From Turbatrix aceti (lineage: Eukaryota; Nematoda; Chromadorea; Rhabditida; Panagrolaimidae): a stretch of DNA of 64,000 nt. A program made the position numbers and the translations under genes. Every line of letters begins with the position of its first letter. Within the stretch, counting starts at the first letter, position 1. The stretch lies in assembly GCA_963969345.1 (NCBI GenBank), contig OZ017768.1:11324193-11388192 (forward strand), read 5' to 3'. The notes beneath the pieces were generated by a model. That model was not told the origin of the DNA, did no database searches, and saw only the letters and a list, made by a program, of their open reading frames with translations. Shown piece after piece: positions 48,682-59,802 of this stretch.

Positions 48682-50085
48682 GGCTGGCGAAGAAAACCTG
48701 GAATAGGGGATTAAGCGTGAATCGAAATACTGATAATCTGATATGCACGAAAGTTGGGTTTACTCGGGTTTATGACAATCGACTTTTGAAGCATTCTAGT
48801 GAAAGGGGTATAAATGTGTAAAGTTTTTTAAATTAAAATTAATTAGTTTAATTTCTTTGCATATCCAATAAAATTAAATTCATTAATTAAAAATATGGAT
48901 ATTAAGTTACGGCTATTAAAACTATTTTATTGAATATTCTGAGTTCAAAGTTATGCTACCTGATAAAATTGATTGTTTCATGTACCCTACAACCCCAAAT
49001 AAAAACAGATTGACATCGCAAATATATATGTCTCCTGATCGACCCTGCTCCTCCCAATATTCTTCACATTGAAAAGCAAAAAAATCATGATTTTAGTTTG
49101 TTTAGTTAACAAAGACTAAAAACTACCATTTTTGATCGCTTATTTTTAACATCATAACACAAGTTTTGTGTAAATAATGCGTTTGGAAGACTGGATGACA
49201 GAATTTGTTACAAACAATATGTTGTATTTGGTTCCTTCCCCGTGATGTGTTCCAATTCCATTTATAAAAATAACCTTAATAAGTCTTATTACACAATCAA
49301 TAATCATACCTACAGGGGTTTGGGGTATAAAAAAACATGTTCTTCACAAATTCACTCGGAAGTGAGAGACGGCCGGATCGATAATCCAGGTACTTTGTGA
49401 ATACACGTTAGCAGTCCATTAATGCTTGGTGCTTTAGAAAAAGAACAGAAAAACATGCGGCACATAGGTCAGGGGGAAGCTGTGCCTGCCGGAAAGAGCA
49501 TCCGTTACCAAGCTGTTTGCAACGAGTTTGAATAATAATTGAATAATTGCAGTTTTTCATGTGTTTTTAGGGCGGCGACACTTAGGCTAGGCTAGACGAC
49601 ATGATCTATCTTCTCGAAGAAAGTTCGATATTTTTATAAGCATGATTTGCACCCTGTGATTCATCTGACATGAGTAATCCTGCCTGTATTGATTACGATA
49701 TTGCACGCTCATTTTATGGAGTGTCAGTTGCCATGGTGCTAATTATATGAACGCACACATTCCCTGCACTTTTCTTCCTAGGTGGTCAAACTCACACAGA
49801 TCAAATTGCAGACCACCCACAGAGCAATCATGACAGAATTTTTTTTCACCTTGCATGCGTGCAAGCGAGCACAACAGATTTTTTTGCTCCTGGGAAAAAT
49901 GCCCAGTTGGTACGCCAAACTCATTATAAATTTTCCATGCAAGATACATCTCACTAGCTAGCAAAAAAAGCTGTGGCTGGCTGCTTTGTTTAGTGCTGTC
50001 AATCAATTTTTACGCCGTGTGTGTTCGTTTGTTTGCACTTTTTTTATCTTCAAAGGCGTTTATCATCCTATTTCTAGCATTGACC
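48682..50085. other. divergent intergenic region
   Basis: The sugar transporter (-) and an orphan gene (+) diverge from this 1.4-kb gap. A minus-strand ORF of 87 codons at 49743-50006 has no family resemblance. TTTCTAG lies 8 nt upstream of the orphan gene ATG. Confidence 0.5.
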
Positions 50086-52823
50086 ATGTCGGATTGTCCT
50101 CGATACAATCGAACGGTGACTCCACCACCCGTTTTGACGCCACTGATTTCGCTGGACTCGCTTGACTACCTTCTACGCAAGCGTTTCTTCGATCTCATGA
50201 GTTTTCATGTCACCGCCGCGCTCTATAACAATGTGCCGGCTCTTCAAGAGGAAATCAAAGAGCAATGTGGCTATCCTTTGAACACGCTCAACTGTGTAGT
50301 AACCGACCCCCCAAAGATCAGCAGGGTGACGAAGGACGATGAATTGTTTCCCCAGGTTTATATCAGAGATATCGACAGAGTAATTTGTTTATTACAAAAT
50401 ATTAACTTTTTTATTATTAATTTTTATAGAAATGCACGATTCGAACAAGTGTTACGGAATATCCCCTCATGGGTTCCTTACGGCCCGAGACGTGCATTCC
50501 CGGCAACGTATACCTTGAAGCTAGATCTAAAAAACTTTACCCAAGTCTTCGAGTCTACAGAGTTCCTGACGACATGAAACAACTCATGCCTCTGTGGAAA
50601 AAGATGTACTGCGTTCACTTTGAACAAATGTACTTCGAACGCGATGTGTTCGATAGGATTTGCCATAGCTCGCTGAATACTTTGATGTTTTTCGAGTGCT
50701 TTATGGAACCGATTCCCAAGTTGATAGAATTAGTTGAACGATTCACAGATCTTCGCTTGTTGAAGTGAGTTTTTATATATCGAAAAGTAATATTTTGTGA
50801 CAGGACATGAAGTAACAAAACAAAGTTTTGGCGAAACAAAGAGATGCAATTGACCTGACGTCATCAGGATTGCGAAATTCTCCGTGGAATGAAAAAACGA
50901 GGAATGTTCCCGGGGAATTCCCGAACATCCCCAGGAGAATCTCCTTTGAAATTCCTTGCATTCAAATAAAGCCATGCGTCTAAAACGGGGTCTAAAACAA
51001 AAAAACCACACCAAAAACAATCTATTTATTAAGAACCATTAAAATTACAACCCGTTTAACATTAAAACGAGATTTGAAACTAAAAAAAAACGTCATTTTA
51101 CTGTTCATAAATTTTTCGGGAGATTCCCGGGGAATTATGCTAGGAATTTGGCGAAGTTGGGGGAATATTCCCCGGGAAATTCCATCTTCGCAACTCTGCC
51201 TGACGTAACATAATAAGTCACGTAACATAATAAGTTTTTCAATGTTGGTCAGCAAATGTGAAGTGACACTAGTGGCTTTAAAATGTTATTCGGTGAAATC
51301 TGGTTTTAAATACATACAACAATAACGTTTTTATATGCGTTTGCCAACCTTCTAAATAGTAATTTTCTGCTTTTTCAGCCTGCATTTATTCGACATGGCA
51401 ATCACACATGACGAGTTCAAGGAATTTGTTGCTTTACAAGAAAAATACGGAGTTCTCAAGCATCTTGTCTTGCACAACATTAAAATGGAGAATGATACTG
51501 ATACTGTGATTTCAATTTTCCGTGTATGTATTTTTAAGAGGTACTCTGCGAGCCGATTTATTTATAAGGTGGAGGGCGCTACACAGGCATTTTACACTTT
51601 CCGATGTTTTGTGCCAAAGTTGTAGGCACCTATAGGGAGGTTCCAAATTTCCATACCAAAATTTTTTTAGATGCCGGATTCTGGAGTTTCGGCTTCTGCA
51701 ATTTTTGACGTCAAATTTTCAAACTGTTTCAAAAATTCTGATTTTTGGTATACAGGGGTATCTTGGCACGAGAAATCGACAGGTGTATTTAGTTTTCTCA
51801 AAAAACATCTGACTTTTTTGAAAAAATGTGATTTCTGGTTTTTCCGCCCGTTTTTGTCCGTTGCTTGGCTCCAGCATCCGTATATTACCCGGCGAAGTGG
51901 TTTTCGCAGGCTAATCTTGTAGCTTGGTTTCTGCTCTATCGGGAAAAGTGAAAGAAAAAATATGTTAGCTCCATCAATTTTTGTTTTGAATTTTTTTATA
52001 GCGCCAACTCGATCAAAAACAAGCGAAAAAAGAGAGATTACGCGTGCGAAACGCATGCGCTGCAGCACGGCGCGCGCTCGCACGTTGCGCGCACACAAAG
52101 CGGGGAAGATCTGTGCGCTTTTTCAACCATTTTAGATCGAGTTGGCGCTATAAAAAAATTCAAAACAAAAATTGATGGAGCTAACATATTTTTTCTTTCA
52201 CTTTTCCCGATAGAGCAGAAACCAAGCTACAAGATTAGCCTGCGAAAACCACTTCGCCGGGTAATATACGGATGCTGGAGCCAAGCAACGGACAAAAACG
52301 GGCGGAAAAACCAGAAATCGCATTTTTTCAAAAAAGTCAGATGTTTTTTGAGAAAACTAAATACACCAGTCGATTTCTCGTGCAAAGATACCCCTGTTTA
52401 CCAAAAATCAGAATTTTTGAAACGGTTTGAAAATTTGACGTCAAAAATTGCAGAAGCCGAAACTCCAGAATCCGGCATCTAAAAAAATTTTGGTATGGAA
52501 ATTTGGAACCGCCCTATAGGTGCCTACAACTTTGGCACAAAACATCGGAAAGTGTAAAATGGCTGTGTAGTCGGAAATAAATCTGCTCGCAGAGTGGCTC
52601 TTAAGAGAGGGTCAACTTTTACCTATTACTGACTGTTTTTTTTCAGCTGTGTCTGGCAAACAAGGGATGTTGCATGCTTTACTTCAAAACAAACCCAAAA
52701 CTGGATTTGAATATGATCAAAAAAGCTCTGAGAAAAAATCTTGCTGGTTACGGTGTTTTGTATGATGAGCGAAAAAAAAGTGTTACACTTTTCAACCCCA
52801 ACAACGTTGAAAGCAATCGTTGA
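50086..52823 (+). CDS. uncharacterised protein, paralogue A of a convergent pair
   Basis: Four exons: 50086-50379, 50430-50764, 51379-51523, 52647-52823, giving 316 residues. I do not recognise the family. It is clearly related to the minus-strand gene at 53199-54445: both have a 335-nt second exon, the same intron phases (0, 2, 0), and shared stretches such as WKK...ERDVFD / WKK...ERRVFD and PIPKLIELVERFTDL / PVPKLADLVARFGNL. Evenly spaced Leu residues in exons 2-3 suggest a leucine-rich-repeat-like fold, as in worm F-box/LRR families, but I see no definite F-box. Introns 2 and 3 are enlarged by transposable elements. The start follows TTTCTAG by 8 nt. Confidence 0.75.
50862..51198. mobile_element. 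non-autonomous hAT-like element (MITE), 337 bp
   Basis: Lies in intron 2 of paralogue A. It is flanked by the identical 8-bp CCTGACGT (50854-50861 and 51199-51206). Ends are imperfect inverted repeats: left CATCAGGATTGCGAA, right reversed CAGAGTTGCGAAGATG. Subterminal GGAATGTTCCCGGGGAATTC and its counterpart make it strongly self-complementary. No ORF. Confidence 0.7.
51538..52600. mobile_element. 1.06-kb foldback element with about 465-bp inverted arms, TTAA target site
   Basis: Left arm about 51538-52014 and right arm about 52135-52600 are nearly identical inverted copies, separated by about 120 bp of GC-rich spacer with GCGC-rich palindromes. Ends read GAGGTACTCTGCGAGC and, reversed, GAGCCACTCTGCGAGC. 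Both sides are flanked by TTAA (51534-51537 and 52601-52604), a piggyBac-like target preference, although the termini are not the CCC of piggyBac. It has no transposase and fills intron 3 of paralogue A. Confidence 0.85.
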
Positions 52824-53198
52824 GGCGTCTAATTAGCAGTGAGAGTTTTTAACTCTGTTTTTTTTATCGTAAACATTTTTTTGTTTTTAAAATAATTTTT
52901 TAATAATTTCCTAGATTTTTTAAAACGCCGTCTTCTAAAAACATAAAATGCTTTTTTTCTTGCCAATTGAACTGCTTCGATGGAAGCCCTAAACAAGTCG
53001 TAAATAACCATCAATTCCTGTGGTGAATTCCTTATCGTAAAAAATATCATACCATTAATGTTATCATGTTGATGTTTTTAAAATAATAATTTATCAGTAT
53101 TTCTTATGTAAACCGATTGTGACGAATAAATTAAAGTAGAAAAAACACGTAACAACAACAAGAAAAAGCATATGACTCACTCATATAAATTAACGTCT
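52824..53198. other. convergent intergenic gap between the paralogue pair
   Basis: 375 bp of AT-rich DNA where the 3' ends of the two paralogues meet. No feature seen. Confidence 0.55.
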
Positions 53199-54445
53199 CT
53201 AGGACCTATTATAGAGCGTACTAGGGAAGAGTTCTATGAAATTGCAATCCGGAATGATGCAACAAACGTAACTGGGCGGCGTTTCGAGCATCTCGCTCAT
53301 CCCGATTGAATCCCAATGCAGAATCTCGCAGAAGCTCAGCTTGGCTGCACCTTTATTTTCCATGAGGATCTAAAAAAAAGATTATATATCGCGATAAAAA
53401 AAGTTTTGTACCTCAAAAATTCCAGCGAGTGTATTTAAATCGTTCAAATCGTCTTCAATTTTGTTCTTCACAAACAGAGTATGAAGAATTCTTCGGCGTT
53501 GTTGAACAGCCAAGAATGCTTGCAGGTCTTCACCAGTTATTACCATGTTGAAGACGTGAAGACTGAAATTAAAGCAAAAGCGGTCATTTTAAGGAAAACA
53601 TTCAATAGATAATGTTTAATTTTATATTTAATTTAAAAAAAAACAATAAAACGTTACATCATGTCCGTCGAGTAACATCTAAAAAGCGTTATTTTGTTAC
53701 GTCGTATACGGTGAATAACAATTAAAAGATGCTACATAAAATGTTACTTTAGGTGCTAATGTTACTTCTGGTCCCCATGAGTCGCTATGAAACAAAACTC
53801 ACTGCAAATACGTCAAATTCCCAAATCTGGCCACCAAGTCGGCTAACTTGGGCACGGGATCGATGTAGGTGTTGTGAAGCCGCAGCGTGGTCAGTGTGTC
53901 AGGGCAGAGCTCGTCAAATACACGTCGCTCCAGGTAGCAGCTTTCCAGACTAACAGATAACAGCTTTTTCCAGCGATACGCTCTTTCGTTGACCTCATCC
54001 GGTAGTGTGAAGAGTCTTGGCGCCAGGATGTTGCCAATGCTGTACGCCTCAATGAGAATGCGTTCAGGCGAACAAAGTTCTGGGATATTCAATTTATCAA
54101 AACTATCAAGCATGAAACCCGCTCGAACTTGGTAGGCCTAAAAAATTTACGGTCTATAAGAATTATAGTCTAGTGTTACAAAATTCTTACTTTGTTGGCT
54201 TCATTGATGAAAACCTGCTCCTTAGGTTCTTGTGCATCATTCCTGTGAGACACATCGGATAGCAAAATGTTGATCGCTGGCACATGTTTTCCGCACCACT
54301 GCAGAACATCAGCACTGCACTGCGACACGGCAAAGAGCTTGTTCGTGACGTCATAACTCATTTGGGTGTAGAATCGCCTTTGTAGATCGTAACAGATCAA
54401 ATCTAAGTCGAGAAGAACAGTTGACCCGCCTGAATCGGAATCCAT
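53199..54445 (-). CDS. uncharacterised protein, paralogue B of a convergent pair
   Basis: Four exons: 54191-54445, 53803-54137, 53412-53562, 53199-53369, giving 303 residues. It shares exon number, phases and the 335-nt second exon with paralogue A at 50086-52823. Conserved stretches include LQRRFYTQMSYDVT, LPDEVNE, WKKLLSVSLESCYLERRVFDELCPDTL and YLHLHVFNMVITGEDLQAF. The C-terminal exon is different from A and Cys-richer (YVCCIIPDC). An acceptor-like TTTTACAG lies 23 nt upstream of the ATG. Leucine spacing hints at an LRR-like fold; function is unknown. Confidence 0.75.
53655..53765. repeat. dispersed AACGTAAC-type repeat
   Basis: In intron 2 of paralogue B. Units such as CATGTCCGTCGAGTAACAT and TTACGTCGTATACGGTGAAT preserve the GTTAC/GTAAC palindromic pattern but are diverged. 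Confidence 0.45.
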
Positions 54446-54750
54446 AACGATAACCGCGCCAGCAGCTGTAAAAGTAATCACGGCTCGCGTAAAAATCTCA
54501 AGAAAAAAACGTTCGACGAACTCTTGAACGGAATTTTTACGTTCTTTGTACACTGGCCAGTATGCACTGGTAAAATACCAGTGGTTGATTTGAAACACTT
54601 TTTATAATCAACAACACTGGCTCGATTAAACTAATCTTGGTGCCATCGTATCTTTTTTCTGCAACATTTTTTACTTCAGCGTTTTTCTTTTTTTGTTTTT
54701 TAAAGCAAATAAAAGCTTGTTTAATAGTAACACAGAATCGTACATTTTTG
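54446..54750. other. short same-strand intergenic gap
   Basis: 305 bp between the iPLA2 stop and the paralogue B start. Apart from the acceptor-like TTTTACAG near the latter, nothing is seen. Confidence 0.5.
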
Positions 54751-57624
54751 TCATGCCTCGTGCCACATCGAAAGATATAGTACAAGTTCGTTGATGTCCT
54801 CGCCAGCGGTGACCTCGCAGAACAGCCTGGCAGCCCACAGAAGGCCAATGATGGTTGACGGCCGAGCGTCATCGAGGTCCACTTCGGTCAGAAGCTGGGG
54901 AGACAGCCGGTAGAAGGGTGCGCCTTGCGCCTGCGAAGTGACAGCAGCCCGGTCAGCGACTGGTCCACCGGATGCGCATACCTGATCGACAAACATTTTT
55001 CCAAATGAAAAAACATTTTTGACTTGATTGCATTTTTCGATCAAATCCATGGGTCGAAAGTCCGAGAGATTCCTGGGTAGTGATGGGTAGGTGACGGAGG
55101 CTGCGTTGGTGTAAATTGGCTTCGGGGCACCGGTTCCGACGTTCAAGCAGCAACCGATAGAAAGTGGGGCTTGGTCGGAGCAGAGCAGCATCTGATTGAT
55201 TTTTGCGACGTCAACGAAGAGATCGGAGGAAGGGTTGTTCGATATCAAACCACCGTCTAGGTAGGTGTTGTCAACGGAGTTAAAGTAGAGCGGTGCAGCT
55301 GAAGAGCAACGAAGAGATTTCCAAACAAGATTGTCTGACGTGGGCTCTTCGCCTTGAATATCGTAGTTTCGAATGAGGATTAGCTCAGCGGGAACCTAAA
55401 AATAGAAAAAAATATTGGGTACCAAAAGTAACATTTTATCGACACAAAAGTATTACTCACGCACCAAACGTAATACTTTAGCGTTCTAAGAATATTATTT
55501 AGCGCACGTGACATTTTAGCACCAATAAATGTTATCAGTGTTTGGCTGATATCAGGTTTTGCCTGATATCAGAGTCTGATACTGATACTGATATCAATAT
55601 CAGTATCAATCAGACTAAGATTTGGTATCAGGATAATATCAGAATGATATCATGATACTATCATATCATGATGGCAAAAAAAATGGTATCAGCCAAACAC
55701 TAATTCCGAGTAATGTTTCCCCCCAACAATTTCATTGTCTCTAAAAAAAATACCTGGAGAGCCTTGACAGTTGTAATAAAAAATTTCTTCTTCTCGCCTC
55801 CATCCAGAATATCCATAATCTTCGTTGTCGAACCAAATTCGTCTTTGAGTAGTGTTTCGAGACGACTCGCATCGTAGGGTCGAACTCCATGGAATACAGT
55901 TTGTGCAAATCTGAGGTACAGTCTGACGACATCGAGTGCAGTTCTTTTGCCCTGACAGAGGGCAAGGGTGATGATGGCACCAGTAGACGTTCCTGCGAGC
56001 CAGTCAAAAGATTGTCCAATCTTCAACTTCTTATTTCCCGTTTCAGCTTGAATTTTGACTTCTAGGATGTGAAGAATTAGTGCCGAACATATGCCCCTGA
56101 TTCCGCCACCGTCGAGAGCGAGTAGTCGAAGTCTAGTTGAATCGAAGGATTTCTGTCTGTCAGCTAGAAGCTTGCCACGGATCTGAAGCAGGAGAGACTG
56201 GTTTCGTGGAGGCGGAGCCTGAGAGAGAGCTTCATACAGCTCTCTGATGTCCTGTCTAGCCACAGCGAAGGAAGGAGGATTGATCGGAGGCCGCCCCGAG
56301 AGTGCAAGAATCAGTTGAACGAGCTCTGTGTGCCCCCGCTCCGTCGCAACGTCCAGGAGACTTCTGCCAAAGGCGTCGACTTCTGTCAAATCCGCTCCGA
56401 AAGCGATCAATCGAAGAACCGTCTCCGTATGTCCTCTTCGAACCTGCCATAAAAGTGGAGTATCTCCGGCTGTATCTCTTTCGTCCAAAAGCCCAGGTTG
56501 TTTGATCAGGAGAAAGTCGATGATTTCAAGTCCCACTGAATTCTTGGCAGCCCGATGCAGAGGGCCGTTGTCAATGGAGACCAGCCTGGCAAGTCCCGGA
56601 GTGTCGTAGTAGGCCATCAGAGTCTTGACCCCAGCCAGATTGCCGGCATCAATGGCTACGCTCAGGGGAACAGCGCCGGTAGAGTCGGTTTGAAACAGCG
56701 CAGCTTCGTGAAACTTGGAGTTGGCAAGGAGAAGTCCGAGGATTTCGGGAGCGCCCGCGGCAGCTATGTGAAAAGCATTTCGTTGCAATGAACCGCTCTT
56801 CAATCCCGGATCGGCACCGTGTTGGAAAAGAGAAGCTGCGAATTCGGTGCTTCTGTATTTGACGGCTACGTTGAGGACAGTTTCCTTCGTGTCGGGAGTT
56901 AGGGCTGCAAGGATGCTAAAAAATATTCATTTTTGTTACAAAAAACTGTAAAGTATTGAAATTTGTTACTGCCCCATCTCCACTAATAAAAAGTAACATT
57001 TCAAAATCAATAAAAAATAATATCAAACGTCTGCATTACGATCACTTTCACGTTCTCCTCCAAAAACTTACGAATGTTTTTCGGCTTCACTTTTCTTTGC
57101 CAAAAAATTGTCGATAAAATCCGCCAAGTTGCATGTTGCGGCGCACTGAAAGTCTGCCCACAGTGGATGGGCAATGGCCTTTGATAGCAATTGGTCCAAT
57201 TTTTTATCCAAATCTGCAATGAAAACACATTTCAAATATAAAAACCCGTAAAAGCCAACTCACAAGCTTCGGTGGCAACTTCGAACAGTTTCTCCCAGTC
57301 AGCAGCCACCTGACGCGCATTAGCTTCCGTGGTCGTGCGATAGACCTGCTTGTCGACGTCCTTGAAAACAACTACGAAGCACTTGTCGTCGTTAAGCTTC
57401 GCTGCGATGAAGTGCCGACAATCTGGAACCCTAAGGTCGGTGATCGTATCCCAAGCGGCGTCAGCGATGCTAACATCGCACTCGGGAATCACGGGTGGAG
57501 AAGTCGAACCACCCAACGAGGCAACGGCATCGAACACGTTAGCAACCAGAGCACCGGCCTCGGTATTCCCAGTCTGCCGTTGAACAAGTGTCGTCAGCGT
57601 AGTCTTGAAGATGGATCTCATCAT
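54751..57624 (-). CDS. calcium-independent phospholipase A2 beta (iPLA2, PLA2G6-like)
   Basis: Four exons: 57264-57624, 57072-57213, 55754-56915, 54751-55395, giving 769 residues (human PLA2G6 806). It releases fatty acids from the sn-2 position of phospholipids and is involved in membrane remodelling. The N-terminal third is family-specific, residues about 170-390 are ankyrin repeats (GPLHRAAKNSVG, GDTPLLWQVRRGHTETV, GRSLLDVATERGHTE), and the C-terminal half is a patatin domain. The oxyanion loop DGGGIRG is near 436, the nucleophile motif GTSTG near 476 and the catalytic Asp in YLDGGL near 600. All catalytic parts are intact. Start is the first of two adjacent ATG codons. Confidence 0.93.
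55430..55530. repeat. dispersed AACGTAAC-type repeat
   Basis: In iPLA2 intron 3, ACTCACGCACCAAACGTAAT followed by CTTTAGCGTTCTAAGAATAT. It continues up to the element at 55536, which seems to interrupt it. Confidence 0.6.
55536..55702. mobile_element. small inverted-repeat element with GATATCA-rich interior
   Basis: In iPLA2 intron 3. Ends CAGTGTTTGGCTGATA and, reversed, TAGTGTTTGGCTGATA are inverted repeats. The 130-bp interior is built from GATATCA/TGATAC units. It resembles the hAT-like MITEs elsewhere in the window, but I could not find a matching 8-bp duplication, so boundaries are approximate. Confidence 0.6.
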
Positions 57625-58004
57625 CTTTGTCGTACTTGCAAAAATGCTACGTCAAATTTAGTTGTGCAACGTTGCACGTACGTTTTTTATGTTGCTGTAT
57701 CACATTTCTTGGCGTTGTGTTCTAAAAAAAGTTGTTTCAGTGATAAAATTTTTTCCATGGGATTCTACAAATTGCTACATATATATGTTTGTTCAAACGA
57801 CTCATGAAGCACAATGCACACACCAAGTGACTGTAAGAATTAGTCATTTGCGGATCAACGGGGATAGACACACCTTTTCATCCTGCCAGTATTATGGCAA
57901 GCGGACATAATAAGCGAATAGCCGCGAAGCCTGCTGCAATGCTACGGGACTACATCGAGCCGTAGCCATCAAATAAATGGTTTAAGCATTTATTTCAACT
58001 TGCA
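57625..58004. other. same-strand intergenic gap
   Basis: 380 bp between the phosphatase stop and the iPLA2 start. Unremarkable; no gene seen. Confidence 0.5.
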
Positions 58005-59288
58005 TTACAAAGGGGGACCTACGATAGCCTTTGCCGTCAAGGCTTTCGGTCCCAGTTCCGGGGTCTGAAGAGCTTGAGGTTCCAATGCCGGTGGAAGATC
58101 CTGAGGCGCTGCAGAAGTCATCGATTTTACAAATCCTTGGATTGGCACAAGGGGTGCGTATTGAATTTCTTTTTCGACCGGTTTTGTGCGAGCTTCAATG
58201 ATGGCATCGTAGTCAGAGTTGAATTTCGTCAGAGCGGCCTTGAGATCCGGTGTGATGTAATCCTTGATGGCGCGGGAGAAGAAAGTCAGACTCTTGCAGA
58301 TGAACAGCAACTGCAGATCGGTCTGAACCAGGTAAGAGCGTTGCGATCGAAGTTCTCGGATTATTGACGTGATGTAGAGTTTTTCGCAAGCAAGAAGCTT
58401 CTGGAGACAGACTTCTAAGCAGACAACCGTTCCCGTTCGGCCTATGCCTGCAGAGCAGTGTACCACGGTCACGCAGTTGCGGGCTTCTTTCAAGATTCTA
58501 AAGGCCGTTTGCGTAGACTGAGGCACACCGCGATCAGGCCAGTTTCTCCAGTGATGATGGCGGACTATCCGAACATCCTGTCCTTTCGTCACGCGAAGCA
58601 CCGAAACTTGAACAGTTTGGTGATTCTCGATTTTGAGATTTTCAATCCCAATTCCTGACATTTGATTTTTGTCACCTGCTTTCGGGGGCCAGTACTGCTG
58701 GCACTTGTCCATGCCCTGTTCAACGGTCTCACAGAGCATGACGATCACGCCAACGTTCTCTTGCAGCACCATGCGCCAGAAATCTGTGACAGTATTCCCC
58801 ATCGGACCCTGCGTGCAGATGAACTTGTTCTTGAGCGCGGGATGCGTTATGAAGTTTGCGTGAATGTAATTGTTTTCGCCGCCTTTAAGAATGACCCGTG
58901 ATACGTCCGCGCATACGACGTCTGAATGAATACAATTTTATGTTCATAAAAAAGTTTGGCACCGACCTTTATATCTGTTTTTGTCCATGTTTTGGTCAAA
59001 TGCTTCACGCGTTAGATCCAGAGGGACGTATGCCTTGAGATGGTCTTCGTACTGCTTGAGGTATCCCGCAGTGCCAACGTTGAACATCTCAGCGAGAAAG
59101 GCCGCGTAGTACTTCTGCTGCTTCTCAGTAGATGGCTTATCCCTGGTGGAGTCCTCCTGTTGTCGCTCGACAGTAGGGATCGACGCCTGCTGAGCTGTGG
59201 CTACATCGGCTGATGCGGCCTTCCTGGTTTTACGTTTGCGGAACTTGGCACCTTGCCGTGAAACGCTACGTTTCTTCGTGGTTTGCAT
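58005..59288 (-). CDS. non-receptor-type protein tyrosine phosphatase
   Basis: Two exons, 58967-59288 and 58005-58921, giving 412 residues. It would remove phosphate from tyrosine residues of proteins. The N terminus is Lys/Arg-rich (TTKKRSVSRQGAKFRKRK), possibly nuclear-localising or membrane-associating. The PTP domain spans about residues 60-310: NRYKDVVCADVSRV, NYIHANFI, TQGPMGNTVTDFWRMV, the WPD loop NWPDRGVP with its general-acid Asp near 233, and the signature HCSAGIGRTG near 262 with Cys and Arg present. The tail is Pro/Ala-rich. It resembles the large worm-expanded PTP group, many expressed in the male germ line; that expression is inference only. Confidence 0.92.
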
Positions 59289-59802
59289 CGTGCCGTACAC
59301 TGAGGATGTTTCCGTGATTGTGAACTGTGAACACAGCAGGCAGATGGAATCATCAGCATGCGTCGGCGCGTTGTCGATGTAGGCAAATTATTTATGAAAA
59401 GAAGCGGTTTCGTAGTATAGGTAAGGTTTCGCACAGGATATGCATTTGCTAAAAATATCCCGCTAAAAATAAGTGCAGCTGGATATTATTCCGCCTAAAA
59501 TAATGTCCTTGTTTTACGCAGACGCGTACTTATGGGATAATTCCCCTATTTCTACATTCCATGGGAATTTCGCCCCCCTGTATCAAATCCATCAAAAAAA
59601 TTCACACAGCAAAATGGAATTTCCTGCAAATAGCAGAATTTTTGTCCGGCTTTACCGGTCGGCCAGATTTTAAAATCAAAAAAAATATGATAAAAAAATT
59701 ATATCAGATTTTGGCGGGATGTACACTTTGCCAAAACTCAGTTTGTTTTGTTTTCTTAGATCCTAGCGTAACAATTCGTCATTTTAAATCCTACGAATTG
59801 TT
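59289..59802. other. divergent intergenic region
   Basis: The phosphatase (-) and the TFIIIC-like gene (+) diverge from this 514-bp AT-rich gap, which should hold both promoters. No motif recognised. Confidence 0.5.

Noticed and set aside
49743..50006. 87-codon minus-strand ORF in the sugar-transporter/paralogue A gap
   Set aside because: No family resemblance, no splice or promoter support; overlaps the 5' flank of paralogue A.
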